DNA of 64,000 nt from Spirabiliibacterium mucosae (GCF_014884965.1 NZ_JABTBO010000004.1:1-64000); one strand, 5' to 3'. Counted from the stretch's first letter, positions 1 through 10,152 are shown. Program-made: numbers and translations. Notes: generated from the letters alone by a model not told the origin.

Positions 1-97
1 GGATCACACCCTCACTCGACCTAGCACTTTAGGCACCCGCTCAAGCATCTTATTCCGGGGGCGGATCGCATCATTAAATTTTATTTTTTGAAAAGAT

Positions 98-155
98 AAA
101 GTGCGGTTAAACGTGATTTAAAAGTGCGGTTTTGCGATCGTCTCGACCGCACTTT
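98..155. repeat. Cluster of three DNA uptake sequences
   Basis: Three copies of the 9-mer AAGTGCGGT lie here, two on the plus strand (98-107 and 121-130) and one on the minus strand (146-155). The second and third form a 10-bp stem around a 15-base loop. This is the Haemophilus-type uptake signal. The pair could act as a weak terminator, but no gene end is visible beside it. Confidence 0.85.
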
Positions 156-189
156 GTATTTTAACCCTCGTGAATGGCTGTGGTGTTTT

Positions 190-405
190 TGGGCCCCATA
201 GAGCCGCTAGTGCGGAGCGCAGTGGTTATCAGTGAGAATTTTTCGTGTCTGAAGCCCGCGTAGCGGGCAAGCTAAAAATTCGAACGGTTAAATAACCACG
301 CAGCCGCAGCACGACCAGCGGCGAACCTGGGGTGCGTTGGGTTTGGAGGTGCTTGCGCAAACAAGCCCCTAAGCCGCCGCAGGCGGAACGGCGATAGAGA
401 TATCG
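190..405. other. Non-coding block of nested inverted repeats
   Basis: No convincing gene lies between 156 and 453. The stretch instead holds many short perfect inverted repeats. GTGGTTAT (222-229) pairs with 292-299, inside it GAATTTTT (236-243) pairs with 274-281, and inside that GCCCGC (254-259) pairs with 263-268 around a GTA loop. Further right are GCCGC/GCGGC (303-307 with 318-322), GCTTG/CAAGC (351-355 with 362-366), CCGCC/GGCGG (374-378 with 382-386), and CGATA/TATCG (392-396 with 401-405) around a GAGA loop. This looks like a structured RNA or a repeat element. I do not recognise the family. Confidence 0.4.
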
Positions 406-453
406 GAGTTATGGCCGCGCGCGCCGAGCGCCAGCGCAAAATGGCGAGCAACA

Positions 454-482
454 AAAAACCGCACTTTTAAAGTGCGGTTTTG
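454..482 (-). terminator. Terminator of purL made of two uptake sequences
   Basis: ACCGCACTTT (458-467) and AAAGTGCGGT (69 to 78 of the 400s, 469-478) form a 10-bp stem around one base. On the minus strand the stem is followed by a run of T, just after the purL stop. Inverted pairs of uptake sequences commonly serve as terminators in Pasteurellaceae. Confidence 0.8.
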
Positions 483-501
483 TTTACAACGACAAAGGCA
501 G

Positions 502-3500
502 TTACTTCAACGCCACGCGCGCATTACGGAACAACCGCATCCACGCGCCGTCTTCGCCCCAGTTATCAGGGTGCCACGAATTGCTCACCGTACGGAACAC
601 ACGCTCAGGGTGCGGCATCATCACCGCCACACGGCCGTCGAGATTGCAAAGTGCGGTTATCCCATCAGCTGAACCGTTCGGATTGGCAGGGTAACGCTCG
701 GTTGGGTTGCCATTGTTATCTACAAATTGCGCGCAAACGAGATTATTCGCCCACAATTGCGCCAATTGCCCCTCGCGTTGCAGCTCCAAGCGGCCTTCAC
801 CATGTGCCACTGCAATCGGCATTTGCGAGCCAGCCATGCCCGCAAACCACGGAGAGTTGTTTTCCACAATTTTTACCAACGCGGTGCGCGCTTCAAACCG
901 CTCGGATTTATTGGTCACAAACCGCCCCCAATGCTCGGTGCCAGGGATAATCTCGGCCAAGGTTGAGAGCATTTGACAGCCATTGCAAATGCCGAGTGCG
1001 AGCGTGTCGCGGGTGAAAAATTGGCTGAATTGCTCACGCAGTTGCGGGTTGAACAAAATGGATTTTGCCCAGCCACCGCCGGCGCCGAGCACATCGCCGT
1101 AGGAGAACCCGCCGCAGGCGACAAAGGCTTGGAAGTCTTGCAGGTTATAGCGCGCCGCGCTCAAGTCACTCATGTGTACGTCGATGGCGTCAAAGCCCGC
1201 GCGGTCAAAGGCGGCGGCCATTTCAACATGGCTGTTCACCCCTTGCTCGCGCAGCACCGCGATGCGTGGGCGCACGCCTTTGGCGATGAATGGCGCGCAA
1301 ATGTCGTCACTTGGGTCATAGCTCAAGTGTGCGCTGAAGCCTTTGTCATCGGCGACTTTTTTGGCCTCAAACTCTTGGTCGGCACATTCTGGGTTGTCGC
1401 GTAGGCGTTGCATATGCCAGGTCAACTCCGCCCAAATGCGGCGCAGTTGCGAGCGTTGGCGTTGGAAGATGACCGCATCGTTAAAGCGAATGGTCACCTC
1501 ATCTTGGCTGTTCACCTCGCCTAATGTATGGCAAAGTGCGGTCAGGTTGTGCTCGGCCAGCACAGCTTGCACGCGCGCTAGATCGCTTTCGCGCACTTGA
1601 ATTACGCCGCCAAGCTCTTCATTGAACAAAATGCTTAAAGGCGCTGCGCCAAGCTCGCTGATGTCAAGTTCAAGCCCGCAGTGGCCAGCAAAGGCCATTT
1701 CCAACAGCGTGGTGATCAGCCCGCCGTCGGAACGGTCGTGGTAGGCGAGCAGCAGGTTTTGCGCCACCAGCGCTTGCATGGCGAGATAAAACGCTTTGAG
1801 GTTGTCAGCGCTGACCACATCGGCAGGTTTGTCGCCGAGTTGGGCATAGACTTGCGCCAGCGCACTGGCGCCAAGGCGGTTGTGTTTTTCGCCCAAGTCA
1901 ATCAATAAAAGTGCGGTTTTGCCTTGGTCGGTGCGCAATTGTGGCGTGACGGTTTTGCGCACGTCTTCCACCCGCGCAAAGGCGCTGATGACCAGTGAGA
2001 GTGGCGCGGTGACTTGTTTTTGCTCGCCGTTTTCTTGCCAGCGGGTTTGCATCGACATCGAATCTTTCCCAACCGGGATGGTCAAGCCCAAGGCAGGGCA
2101 GAGCTCTTCGCCCACGGCTTTGACGGCGGCGTAAAGCCCCGCGTCTTCACCGGGGTGGCCGGCGGCCGCCATCCAGTTGGCGGAGAGTTTGACGCGCTTG
2201 ATATCGCCAATGTTGCTGCCGGCAATGTTAGTCAGCGATTCAGCCACTGCCATGCGGGCGGAGGCGGCAAAATCGAGCAGCGCAATTGGCGCGCGCTCGC
2301 CGATAGACATCGCCTCACCGTGGTAGCTGTCTAGGCTGGCGGTGGTTAAGGCGCAGTCGGCGACAGGGATTTGCCACGGGCCGATCATTTGATCGCGCGC
2401 CACCATGCCGGTGACGGAGCGATCGCCAATGGTGATGAGGAAGGTTTTTTCCGCCACCACCGGCAGGCGCAGCACACGCTCGACGGCCTCGTTGAGATCA
2501 ATAGCATCGCAGCTCAGTGGCTGGCTTTTGACAACCGCACTTTGCACATCGCGGGTCATTTTCGGTGGCTTGCCAAGTAGGACGTTAAGCGGCATATCGA
2601 TCGGTTTGTTGTTGAAATGCGCGTCGTTAAGGGTCAAGTGCGGTTGCTCAATTGCCTCACCAATCACGGCAAATGGCGCACGCTCGCGCTCACACAAGGC
2701 TTTGAACTCGTCTAGGCGATCAGGTGCGACGGCGAGCACATAGCGCTCTTGCGATTCGTTACACCAAATCTCCAGCGGCGTCATGCCAGGCTCGTCAGAG
2801 AGCACTTTACGCAGCTCAAAGTTGCCGCCGCGCCCGCCGTCGTTAATCAATTCAGGCATGGCGTTGGAAAGGCCACCGGCGCCCACATCGTGGATAAACA
2901 AAATCGGGTTGTCGTCGCCCATTTGCCAGCAGCGGTCGATCACCTCTTGGCAGCGGCGCTCCATTTCAGGGTTGTCGCGCTGCACTGAGGCAAAGTCGAG
3001 ATCTTCTTTCGATTTGCCGGTGGCCATCGATGACGCCGCCCCGCCACCAAGCCCGATGTTCATCGCCGGCCCGCCGAGCACAATCAGTTGCGCGCCGACA
3101 GGGATGTCGCCTTTTTCCACGTGTTCGGTGCGGATGTTGCCCAGCCCGCCGGCCAGCATAATCGGTTTGTGATAGCCACGCACTTCCTCAGCGCCTAGGG
3201 TGTTGACGGCCTGTTCATAGGTGCGGAAATAGCCGAGCAGCGCAGGGCGGCCAAATTCGTTGTTAAACGCCGCGCCACCCAGTGGCCCTTGCAACATAAT
3301 CTCCAGCGCGCTGGCAATGCGGGAGGGCTTGCTCATAGGCCGCTCCCACGGTTGGGCAAAGTGCGGTATGCACAAGTTGGACACCGAAAAGCCCACCAAG
3401 CCCGCTTTTGGCTTGGAGCCGCGGCCAGTGGCGCCTTCATCACGGATTTCGCCGCCTGAGCCGGTGGCCGCCCCTGGGAACGGGGAGATGGCGGTTGGGT

Positions 3501-4392
3501 GGTTGTGGGTTTCCACTTTCATTAAAATGTCGGTGCGCTCTGGGTGGTAGCGGTATTGCCCGTCGCGGTCAGCAAAAAAGCGCCCTACGGTGGAGCCTTC
3601 CATCACCGCGGCGTTATCTTTGTAGGCGCTCAGCACGTAATCAGGTGTTTTTTCAAAGGTGTTTTTGATCATCTTAAACAGTGATTTTGCCTGTGCGCTG
3701 CCGTCGATGATCCAATCCGCGTTGAAGATTTTATGCCGGCAGTGCTCGGAGTTGGCTTGGGCAAACATATAAAGCTCAACGTCCACCGGGTTGCGCTTGA
3801 GTTGCGAGAACTGGTCAAACAAATAATCAATTTCATCATCGGCCAGGGCGAGGCCTAAATCGCGGTTGGCTTGCTCAAGTGCGGTTTTGCCTTGGGTGAG
3901 AATATCGACGACGGTGAACGGTTTGGGTTGATGGTTTTCAAAAAGGGCGTGGGCTTGAGCGGGATCGGTGATGGTGGTTTCTAACATTCTGTCGTGTAAC
4001 ACACCTTGGAGCAGCTCACGCTGGCTGTCATCTAACGGCGCGGATAAGGTGAGATAATAGGCCAAGCCGCGCTCAATGCGTTTGACTTTATCCAAGCCAC
4101 AATTGTGCGCAATGTCGGTGGCTTTGGACGACCAAGAAGAAATGGTGCCAAAACGCGGGATCACAATCACACATTCGCCTTGTGGCGTGTGTTCAGCAAG
4201 GGTTGGGCCATAATGCAAAAGTGCGGTCAGCTGAGCGGTTTCTTGCTCGTTTAGGGCGCTTTGCAAATCCACAAAGTGAATGTATTCGGCATAACAATCG
4301 CTTACAGGCAAGTTGTGCGTGGCAAAGGCATTGCGCAAGTGTTGCAGGCGAAAGTCGGAAAGTGCGGGTGAGCCGCGAAATGTTTGCATCAT
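502..4392 (-). CDS. purL: Phosphoribosylformylglycinamidine synthase
   Basis: Cytoplasmic enzyme of the fourth step of purine synthesis, converting FGAR to FGAM with ATP and glutamine. It is the large single-chain form of about 1,297 residues, the usual length in gammaproteobacteria. The N-terminus reads [12 protein letters not shown], as in E. coli PurL. A central AIR-synthase-type region is followed by a C-terminal class I glutamine amidotransferase domain with the nucleophile in GICNGCQML and a late HPERVF motif. I start at the ATG at 4392 by homology. An in-frame ATG at 4404 is also possible, and neither has a good ribosome binding site. It is monocistronic, with its own promoter and a terminator. 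Several uptake sequences lie inside it. Confidence 0.97.
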   Translation of the reverse strand: MMQTFRGSPALSDFRLQHLRNAFATHNLPVSDCYAEYIHFVDLQSALNEQETAQLTALLHYGPTLAEHTPQGECVIVIPRFGTISSWSSKATDIAHNCGLDKVKRIERGLAYYLTLSAPLDDSQRELLQGVLHDRMLETTITDPAQAHALFENHQPKPFTVVDILTQGKTALEQANRDLGLALADDEIDYLFDQFSQLKRNPVDVELYMFAQANSEHCRHKIFNADWIIDGSAQAKSLFKMIKNTFEKTPDYVLSAYKDNAAVMEGSTVGRFFADRDGQYRYHPERTDILMKVETHNHPTAISPFPGAATGSGGEIRDEGATGRGSKPKAGLVGFSVSNLCIPHFAQPWERPMSKPSRIASALEIMLQGPLGGAAFNNEFGRPALLGYFRTYEQAVNTLGAEEVRGYHKPIMLAGGLGNIRTEHVEKGDIPVGAQLIVLGGPAMNIGLGGGAASSMATGKSKEDLDFASVQRDNPEMERRCQEVIDRCWQMGDDNPILFIHDVGAGGLSNAMPELINDGGRGGNFELRKVLSDEPGMTPLEIWCNESQERYVLAVAPDRLDEFKALCERERAPFAVIGEAIEQPHLTLNDAHFNNKPIDMPLNVLLGKPPKMTRDVQSAVVKSQPLSCDAIDLNEAVERVLRLPVVAEKTFLITIGDRSVTGMVARDQMIGPWQIPVADCALTTASLDSYHGEAMSIGERAPIALLDFAASARMAVAESLTNIAGSNIGDIKRVKLSANWMAAAGHPGEDAGLYAAVKAVGEELCPALGLTIPVGKDSMSMQTRWQENGEQKQVTAPLSLVISAFARVEDVRKTVTPQLRTDQGKTALLLIDLGEKHNRLGASALAQVYAQLGDKPADVVSADNLKAFYLAMQALVAQNLLLAYHDRSDGGLITTLLEMAFAGHCGLELDISELGAAPLSILFNEELGGVIQVRESDLARVQAVLAEHNLTALCHTLGEVNSQDEVTIRFNDAVIFQRQRSQLRRIWAELTWHMQRLRDNPECADQEFEAKKVADDKGFSAHLSYDPSDDICAPFIAKGVRPRIAVLREQGVNSHVEMAAAFDRAGFDAIDVHMSDLSAARYNLQDFQAFVACGGFSYGDVLGAGGGWAKSILFNPQLREQFSQFFTRDTLALGICNGCQMLSTLAEIIPGTEHWGRFVTNKSERFEARTALVKIVENNSPWFAGMAGSQMPIAVAHGEGRLELQREGQLAQLWANNLVCAQFVDNNGNPTERYPANPNGSADGITALCNLDGRVAVMMPHPERVFRTVSNSWHPDNWGEDGAWMRLFRNARVALK

Positions 4393-4433
4393 TTTTTGTA
4401 CCATACAGTTGCTGTGGGAGGGAAATTGTGCAT

Positions 4434-4462
4434 ATTATAAGCGAGTAATCTCTAATCAGCAA
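4434..4462 (-). promoter_or_regulatory. Candidate purL promoter
   Basis: On the minus strand a perfect TATAAT (complement of 4434-4439) lies 17 bp after TTGCTG (complement of 4457-4462). Transcription would begin near 4427, leaving a short leader before either possible purL start. Confidence 0.6.
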
Positions 4463-4531
4463 TTTGCATTTTCGTTTTCTTGCCGCCGCGTGGGGCGATC
4501 GCAGTTGGTTTTCGTGGCGATCCGCGCTAGA

Positions 4532-4547
4532 ATGCAAACGTTGACAT
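4532..4547. promoter_or_regulatory. PurR-box-like sequence
   Basis: ATGCAAACGTTGACAT matches the palindromic PurR operator ACGCAAACGTTTGCGT at 12 of 16 positions. It lies upstream of both purL and the divergent mltF, which fits purine repression of purL. It is about 70 bp upstream of the purL -35 box, an unusual place for a simple repressor site. Confidence 0.35.
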
Positions 4548-4561
4548 CAAAGGAGCAATGA

Positions 4562-6043
4562 TTGAGAGGATTAGTGTTGCGCGTGATTTTTGCGCTGGGG
4601 CTGTTGCTGTGGGCGATTGATATGATTTCGCCGTGGCAAAAAATCATGCTAAGCGAGAAAAATCACTACCAAACCATTCAAGAAAAGGGCGAGCTGGTGG
4701 TCGGCACGCTCAATAATCCTGTCTATTATTTTATCGGCACCGACGCCCCACAGGGGCTGGAATATGAGCTGAGTAAAGCCTTTGCTGATTATTTAGGCGT
4801 GGCGCTTAAGGTAGTGAGTTTAGATAACAACAATGCGCTGTTTGAGGCCTTAAAAGAAGGCAAAATCGACATGGCGGCGGCGGGCTTGCGCTTTCAGCCA
4901 AGCCGCGCGGCCGATTTCCAAATGGGCCCGAGTTACACCTCGGCGTCATGGCAGCTGGTTTATCGCCAAGGGGCGGAGCGGCCAAAATCGTTTGCGGATA
5001 TCAAAGAGCCGCTGTTGGTGCCCTATTCACAAGAGCTGACCGCACTTTTAAGCGCGCAAAAAGCCCGCTTTGCCAAGCTGCAATGGCAGGTGCATAAAAA
5101 CCTCACGCAAGAGGAGATGTTGGTGATGGTTGCCGACGGCAAAGCGCCTTATGCCATTGCCAGCTCCATTGATGTGGCCTCGACTAAGCAAATTAAGCCG
5201 AATTTGGCGGTGGCGTTTGATGTCAGCGACGAGGCCAGCGTGCATTGGTATTTTTCTAAAAACAGCTACAGCGAGCTGCAAGCTGCTTCGCTTGATTTCA
5301 TGCACCTCGCGCTTGACCAAGGCTTGGTGGCACGGTTAGAAGAGAAGTATTTCAACCACATGCAAAGCTTTGATTATGTTGATGCGCGCACCTATTTAGA
5401 CGCCATCGACAACGTGCTGCCGAAATACACTGAGCTGTTTAAAAAATACAGCGGCGAGCTGCCGTGGTACACCTTAGCGGCGATCGCTTATCAAGAATCC
5501 CACTGGAATGAAAACGCCACCAGCCCCACTGGCGTGCGCGGCATTATGATGCTGACCAAAGAAACGGCCGAGCGCATGAAGGTACAAAACCGCACCGATC
5601 CTGAACAGAGCATTCGTGGCGGGGCGGAGTATCTGCATATGCTGATGCGCCAAATCCCAGACACCGTGCACAAAGAGGATAAAATTTGGTATGCTTTGGC
5701 CGCCTATAACATGGGGCTTGGGCATTTGCTCGATGCCAGACGGCTAACCAAGCAACTCGGCGGTGACCCCGACAACTGGCTGGATGTGAAGAAAAACTTG
5801 CCGCTGCTGGCGGAAAAACGCTACTACGACAAGCTCAAATACGGCTACGCCCGCGGCTATGAGGCCTACGCCTATGTGGAAAATATCCGCCGTTATATGA
5901 ATAATATTCGCAAGCACTACCGCATCAAAGAGCTGGAAAAGGCAATTGATGCCGACAACCCCGCGCTGGTGGAGCAAGAAGATAAAAGTGCGGTCAGCCC
6001 GAAAGAAGAGGCCGCCCGTGAGGTGAGCGCCAACGGCCGTTAG
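4562..6043 (+). CDS. mltF: Membrane-bound lytic transglycosylase F
   Basis: Cleaves peptidoglycan glycan strands in the periplasm, probably anchored by its N-terminus. The 493-residue protein begins with a hydrophobic anchor (about residues 3-20). A periplasmic-binding-protein-like domain (about 45-265) follows, then a soluble lytic transglycosylase domain with the catalytic Glu in AYQESHW and the later ALAAYNMG motif. The start is a TTG at 4562, six bases after AAGGAG (4550-4555). The ATG at 4558 is out of frame and too close to that site. The C-terminal tail is charged and contains an uptake sequence read as KSAV. Confidence 0.93.
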   Translation: MRGLVLRVIFALGLLLWAIDMISPWQKIMLSEKNHYQTIQEKGELVVGTLNNPVYYFIGTDAPQGLEYELSKAFADYLGVALKVVSLDNNNALFEALKEGKIDMAAAGLRFQPSRAADFQMGPSYTSASWQLVYRQGAERPKSFADIKEPLLVPYSQELTALLSAQKARFAKLQWQVHKNLTQEEMLVMVADGKAPYAIASSIDVASTKQIKPNLAVAFDVSDEASVHWYFSKNSYSELQAASLDFMHLALDQGLVARLEEKYFNHMQSFDYVDARTYLDAIDNVLPKYTELFKKYSGELPWYTLAAIAYQESHWNENATSPTGVRGIMMLTKETAERMKVQNRTDPEQSIRGGAEYLHMLMRQIPDTVHKEDKIWYALAAYNMGLGHLLDARRLTKQLGGDPDNWLDVKKNLPLLAEKRYYDKLKYGYARGYEAYAYVENIRRYMNNIRKHYRIKELEKAIDADNPALVEQEDKSAVSPKEEAAREVSANGR

Positions 6044-6074
6044 CGCAGCCCTAAGCTAAAAATTGAGGTTTGAT

Positions 6075-6224
6075 ATGAAACGTTCTCGCACTGTGTTTAA
6101 GAAAAAACCGTCGCTGTCATTGATGCAAAACCGCCGCCGGCTGCTGCGTATGCGCCACAATCGGCGGGTGAAAAGCCGCATTGAAGAGCGCCATTGGCTG
6201 CAATTTTTGGCTGAAAATGACTAA
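6075..6224 (+). CDS. Small very basic protein of unknown function
   Basis: A 49-residue open frame starting MKRSRTVFKKK and ending FLAEND. It is rich in Arg and Lys through the first 40 residues and has no membrane segment or signal peptide. It starts 31 bases after mltF on the same strand, preceded by a GAGGTTTGAT stretch that can serve as a ribosome binding site. Its stop codon merges with an uptake sequence. The composition suggests an RNA-binding or ribosome-associated protein, but I do not recognise the family. It was found by reading the sequence directly. Confidence 0.6.
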   Translation: MKRSRTVFKKKPSLSLMQNRRRLLRMRHNRRVKSRIEERHWLQFLAEND

Positions 6225-6231
6225 AGTGCGG

Positions 6232-6642
6232 TCAGCGCTCTTGCAATAAACGCTCGATGATCCGCTTATTCGCCGGTGGAAACTGCCCCACATCGAGCGC
6301 GTGCTGCTCAATCCAAAAGCCCTCTTGCCCCTCGCGCCCAAACGGTTGGTTGACCCACTCTTCAATCAAATAAAAACTCAACTCAATGATTTTGGTTGGG
6401 TATTCAAACTCAAAGCGATCATAGAGCGAATAATTCAAGATCATAATCCCGATTTCTTCTTCCAGCTCGCGCGCGAGCGCTTGCTCTTCGCTCTCACCTG
6501 GGTCCACCTTGCCACCTGGGAACTCCCAACTTTGGGCAAAATCTTTACCCTCTAATCGTTGGGTGAGGTAGATTTGTTTGAACTCGTTGCGGATGATGCC
6601 GACGGCAACTTTGACTAAGGGTTTGGCTTGTGTTTGAGCCAT
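6232..6642 (-). CDS. mutT: 8-oxo-dGTP diphosphatase
   Basis: Sanitises the nucleotide pool by hydrolysing 8-oxo-dGTP, preventing A:T to C:G transversions. The 136-residue protein has the Nudix box, from GGKVDPGESEEQALARE to the following EEEIGI, at about residues 41-63. The start at 6642 (MAQTQAKPLVKVAVG) follows an excellent GGAGGAAAC ribosome binding site. A longer in-frame reading to 6747 would run into secA and is rejected. It lies just downstream of secA, as in E. coli and Haemophilus. Confidence 0.95.
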   Translation of the reverse strand: MAQTQAKPLVKVAVGIIRNEFKQIYLTQRLEGKDFAQSWEFPGGKVDPGESEEQALARELEEEIGIMILNYSLYDRFEFEYPTKIIELSFYLIEEWVNQPFGREGQEGFWIEQHALDVGQFPPANKRIIERLLQER

Positions 6643-6658
6643 GTTTCCTCCATAAGCA

Positions 6659-6680
6659 AAAGGCAGGCGAGCCTGCCTTT
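6659..6680 (-). terminator. Hairpin between secA and mutT
   Basis: AAAGGCAGGC (6659-6668) and GCCTGCCTTT (6671-6680) are perfect inverted repeats. On the minus strand four T residues follow, so it can terminate secA or attenuate read-through into mutT. Confidence 0.6.
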
Positions 6681-6692
6681 GATTGTGGATTG

Positions 6693-9386
6693 TTATTTCA
6701 AACGCCCGTGGCAATATTTGTATTTTTTGCCAGAGCCACACGGACACGGAGCGTTGCGGCTGACTTTAGGCACTTCACCTTGAAGGGCACTTTCATCATC
6801 GCTGTCACCGTCGTGATATTGCATCGCCGCCGCTTGCTTTTCTGCCAATGCGCGGCGCTCACGTTCGGCTTGCTCGACCTCTTCTTGCGTGCGCACTTGA
6901 ATTTTCGACAAGGTGGAAATCACGGTGAATTTCAGCGCATCAAGCATTTCGGTGAACATTTGGAAAGACTCGCGTTTGTATTCTTGTTTCGGATCTTTTT
7001 GCGCATAACCCCGCAGGTGAATGCCGCGGCGCAGGTGATCCATCGCTGCCAAGTGCTCTTTCCACAGCTCGTCTAAGGTTTGCAGCATTAAGCCTTTTTC
7101 AAACTGGCGCATATTCGCCGCGCCCACCAATGCTTCTTTTTGCTCGTAGTCGGCAATGGCGGCGTCCATAATGCGCTCGCGCAGGGTTTCTTCGTGCAGG
7201 TTGTTGTCTTCTTCGAGCCATTGCACCAGTGGCAAATCCAGCCCAAAGTCGGTTTTCAGCCGTTGCTCAAGGCCTTCCACGTCCCACAACTCTTCGAGCG
7301 ATTGTGGTGGGATGTATTGGTCAATCACGCGGTTGAACACATCTTCACGGATCACCTTAATGGTGTCTGAAATGTCGTCGTGATCGAGCAAATCATTGCG
7401 TTGTGAATAAATCGCATGGCGTTGATCGTTGGCCACATCATCAAATTGCAGCAGGTTTTTACGCCCGTCAAAGTTGTGGGATTCCACCTTCGCTTGCGCG
7501 CTGGCAATCACTTTCGCCAACAGTTTGGATTCCATCGCCTCGCCTGGCTCGCTGAAGGCTTTGCGCATCATGTTGAGCTTGCCTTCGTTGAGGTAAATAC
7601 GCATCAGTGCATCATCCAATGAGAGGTAAAAACGTGATGAGCCTGGGTCCCCTTGGCGGCCTGAGCGGCCACGCAATTGGTTGTCGATGCGGCGTGATTC
7701 ATGGCGCTCGGTGCCGATGATGTGCAAGCCACCGGCTTCCATCACGATGCGGTTTTTCTCTTCCCAGTCGGCTTTGATTTTGTCAATTTGCTCTTGAGTT
7801 GGGTTTTCCAGCGCGGCGATTTCGGCCTTCCAGTTCCCGCCGAGCACAATGTCCGTCCCACGGCCAGCCATGTTGGTGGCAATGGTGACCGCACCTGGTG
7901 CGCCAGCTTGCGCTACAATTTCCGCCTCTTGGGCGTGGAATTTGGCGTTGAGCACGTTGTGCTTGATGCCCGCTTTGGTCAAAATGTTGGACAACAGCTC
8001 AGATTTTTCAATCGAGATGGTGCCCACCAGCACAGGCTGATTGCGCGCCACGGCGTCTTTGATGTCTTCAACAATGGCGTTGAATTTCTCTTCTTCGCTT
8101 TTGTACATCAAATCCGTGCGGTCGTCGCGGATCATCGGCTTGTTGGTTGGCACAACGATGGTTTCAAGCCCATAAATTTGTTGGAATTCAAAAGCTTCGG
8201 TGTCCGCTGTACCTGTCATACCTGCGAGTTTTTCATACAAGCGGAAGTAGTTTTGGTAGGTGATTGACGCAGTGGTTTGGTTTTCGTTTTGGATTTGCAC
8301 GCCTTCTTTGGCTTCGATCGCTTGGTGTAACCCTTCAGACCAGCGGCGGCCTTGCATGGTGCGGCCAGTGTGTTCGTCCACAATGATCACCTCACCGTCT
8401 TTGACAATGTAATCGACATTGCGCTCAAACAAGGTGTGGGCGCGTAAGGCGGCATACACGTGGTGCAGCAAGGTGACTTTTGACGGGGAATAGAGTGAGT
8501 CGCCCTCGTTCATCAAGCCGGCTTCCACCAGCAGTTGCTCGATTTTCTCTTGCCCACGCTCGGTCAAAAAGGCCTGTTTGTTTTTCAAATCCAAGGTGTA
8601 GTCGCCATCACCGGTGTATTCTTCGGTGTCTTCTTTTTCTTGAAAGACCAAGTGCGGTATCAATTTATCAATCGCGATGTAAAGCTCAGAGCTGTCTTCC
8701 GCTTGGCCGGAGATAATCAATGGAGTACGCGCTTCATCGATTAAGATGGAATCCACTTCATCGACCAAGGCATAAAATAGCGGGCGTTGAAAGCGCTCTT
8801 GCGCCGAGTGGGCAAGGTTGTCGCGCAAATAGTCAAAACCCAGCTCGGAGTTGGTGGCATAGGTGATATCCGCAGCATAGGCAGCGCGTTTTTCCGCACC
8901 CGACAGCCCTGGCACGTTGACCGCCACCGTCATGCCTAAAAACTCAAACAGCGGGCGGTTAGTTTCCGCGTCGCGGCGGGCGAGGTAGTCATTGACGGTC
9001 ACCACGTGCACGCCGCGGCCGGTGAGGGCGTTGAGATAACACGGCAGCGTGGCGGTGAGCGTTTTCCCCTCCCCGGTGCGCATCTCAGCAATGCAGCGAT
9101 CGTTTAAGATCATGCCGCCTAACAGTTGCACATCAAACGGGCGCATGCCGAGTGTACGTTTGGCGGCCTCGCGCACGGTGGCAAAGGCCTCTGGCATGAT
9201 TTTTTCCAGCGTTTCGCCTTGCTCAAGGCGCGCTTTAAATTCGTCGGTTTTGGCGCGCAGTTGCTCGTCGCTCAGTGCCGCATAGTCGTCTTCAAGTTGG
9301 TTGATTTGCTTAACAATTTTGCCTAAACGGCGCAGCACGCGATCATTGCGGCTGCCAAATAATTTGGTTGCAATAGTTCTTAACAT
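6693..9386 (-). CDS. secA: Preprotein translocase motor ATPase
   Basis: SecA binds preproteins and uses ATP hydrolysis to push them through SecYEG. The 897-residue length is normal. Visible parts are the Walker A motif MRTGEGKTL in the first nucleotide-binding domain, the [13 protein letters not shown] segment, the preprotein cross-linking region and the second nucleotide-binding domain. The C-terminus carries the zinc motif [14 protein letters not shown], which binds SecB. The start [11 protein letters not shown] at 9386 follows a weak GAAG site, in keeping with translation controlled by the upstream secM. Confidence 0.98.
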   Translation of the reverse strand: MLRTIATKLFGSRNDRVLRRLGKIVKQINQLEDDYAALSDEQLRAKTDEFKARLEQGETLEKIMPEAFATVREAAKRTLGMRPFDVQLLGGMILNDRCIAEMRTGEGKTLTATLPCYLNALTGRGVHVVTVNDYLARRDAETNRPLFEFLGMTVAVNVPGLSGAEKRAAYAADITYATNSELGFDYLRDNLAHSAQERFQRPLFYALVDEVDSILIDEARTPLIISGQAEDSSELYIAIDKLIPHLVFQEKEDTEEYTGDGDYTLDLKNKQAFLTERGQEKIEQLLVEAGLMNEGDSLYSPSKVTLLHHVYAALRAHTLFERNVDYIVKDGEVIIVDEHTGRTMQGRRWSEGLHQAIEAKEGVQIQNENQTTASITYQNYFRLYEKLAGMTGTADTEAFEFQQIYGLETIVVPTNKPMIRDDRTDLMYKSEEEKFNAIVEDIKDAVARNQPVLVGTISIEKSELLSNILTKAGIKHNVLNAKFHAQEAEIVAQAGAPGAVTIATNMAGRGTDIVLGGNWKAEIAALENPTQEQIDKIKADWEEKNRIVMEAGGLHIIGTERHESRRIDNQLRGRSGRQGDPGSSRFYLSLDDALMRIYLNEGKLNMMRKAFSEPGEAMESKLLAKVIASAQAKVESHNFDGRKNLLQFDDVANDQRHAIYSQRNDLLDHDDISDTIKVIREDVFNRVIDQYIPPQSLEELWDVEGLEQRLKTDFGLDLPLVQWLEEDNNLHEETLRERIMDAAIADYEQKEALVGAANMRQFEKGLMLQTLDELWKEHLAAMDHLRRGIHLRGYAQKDPKQEYKRESFQMFTEMLDALKFTVISTLSKIQVRTQEEVEQAERERRALAEKQAAAMQYHDGDSDDESALQGEVPKVSRNAPCPCGSGKKYKYCHGRLK

Positions 9387-9411
9387 AATAAATTCTTCGT
9401 TTTAAAAATAG

Positions 9412-9431
9412 AAAAAGGCAGGCAAAGCCTG
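9412..9431 (-). promoter_or_regulatory. Small hairpin in the secM-secA gap
   Basis: On the minus strand CAGGC, TTT and GCCTG form a 5-bp hairpin, followed by CC and five T residues. It begins about 20 bases after the secM stop and could be a weak terminator or part of the RNA switch that couples secA translation to SecM stalling. Confidence 0.35.
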
Positions 9432-9449
9432 AGTTAATTAAATTGGCGG

Positions 9450-9746
9450 TTAGGCAAAATGGGGGCCTGCGCGAATGGGCGCATTGGCGTGCAGTGGCGC
9501 GCGATAAAGTGGCGCCAAATAGGCAAAGTGCGGTTGCACGCGCTGGGTTTGCGGGCGGGCGCGCTCGGCATGCAGTGTGCGCACCTGTTGCAGCACGCGC
9601 TCATGCTCGCACAGTTGCGAGATGTGATAAACTTGGCGGTATTCTTGCGCGGGTGTGGGCTGAGCGTTGACAGACACAGAAAAGATCGCAATAATGCCTA
9701 GCCATAATTGCGACCAAAAGTGCGGTTTTGTGTTACAACGATACAT
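9450..9746 (-). CDS. secM: Secretion monitor with C-terminal arrest peptide
   Basis: SecM stalls the ribosome on its own C-terminus unless the nascent chain is pulled by SecA, and so raises secA translation when export is slow. This version has 98 residues, against 170 in E. coli. A Sec signal peptide (hydrophobic LWLGIIAIFSVSVNA, about residues 14-28) is followed by a Gln/Arg/His-rich linker. The end reads NAPIRAGPHFA, with Arg92-Ala93-Gly94-Pro95 matching the E. coli arrest core IRAGP. The E. coli Trp and the Gly before Ile are replaced by Pro. I start at 9746 because the ATG at 9791 lies upstream of the -10 box. The gene is directly upstream of secA. Confidence 0.85.
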   Translation of the reverse strand: MYRCNTKPHFWSQLWLGIIAIFSVSVNAQPTPAQEYRQVYHISQLCEHERVLQQVRTLHAERARPQTQRVQPHFAYLAPLYRAPLHANAPIRAGPHFA

Positions 9747-9779
9747 ACACGCCTTGCCAGTCAAAGTAGAATTCCACGT

Positions 9780-9808
9780 ATTATAAAGCAAACGCCTCGC
9801 CTTGTCAT
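9780..9808 (-). promoter_or_regulatory. secM-secA promoter
   Basis: On the minus strand ATGACA (complement of 9803-9808) and a perfect TATAAT (complement of 9780-9785) are 17 bp apart. Transcription should start near 9773, giving a leader of about 27 bases before the secM ATG. Confidence 0.7.
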
Positions 9809-9840
9809 AGATATGGCGTCAATTTTACGAAAAACAAGCC

Positions 9841-10152
9841 ATGAAACGCAACCACACCAAAAATATCACCGCCATTTTAGCCCACAGCACTTTGGGCAAA
9901 ATCGCCCAGCACGCCAGCGCGATCAACGCCATTAATGCCGAGCTGCAAAAAAGCCTGCCGGCGCAGTGGCAAGGGGTGTTTCGGGTGATTCAATTTCGTG
10001 AAGGGGTGTTGTGCTGTGAGGTGCAAAGTGCGGTCGTGCGCCAAGCGTTGCTCTTTCAACAAGGGCAGATTCTCGCCCTAGCCCAGCGCCATTTGCAGGT
10101 CGAGCGCATTGAGTTTCAGCTCAACCCTGCGATGAACGCTAACTTGCCTTAA
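9841..10152 (+). CDS. DciA-like (DUF721) protein
   Basis: A 103-residue protein of the DUF721 family, whose better-studied members (DciA) assist loading of the replicative helicase. It shows the family pattern of a short helical start followed by a small alpha/beta core with hydrophobic runs around VFRVIQFREGVL and EVQSAVVRQALLF. It is divergent from secM, the usual place for this family in Pasteurellaceae. Its last 14 bases overlap the end of dam on the opposite strand. A helicase-loading role here is inferred from the family only. Confidence 0.75.
   Translation: MKRNHTKNITAILAHSTLGKIAQHASAINAINAELQKSLPAQWQGVFRVIQFREGVLCCEVQSAVVRQALLFQQGQILALAQRHLQVERIEFQLNPAMNANLP

Noticed and set aside
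2-91. Open frame at the window edge on the plus strand, ending in TGA
   Set aside because: Only 29 codons are visible and I recognise no family, so a partial gene cannot be supported.
272-454. 60-residue open frame on the minus strand inside the hairpin block
   Set aside because: It is Arg/Ala/Pro-rich, runs through several inverted repeats, and has no convincing ribosome site, so it is probably chance coding.
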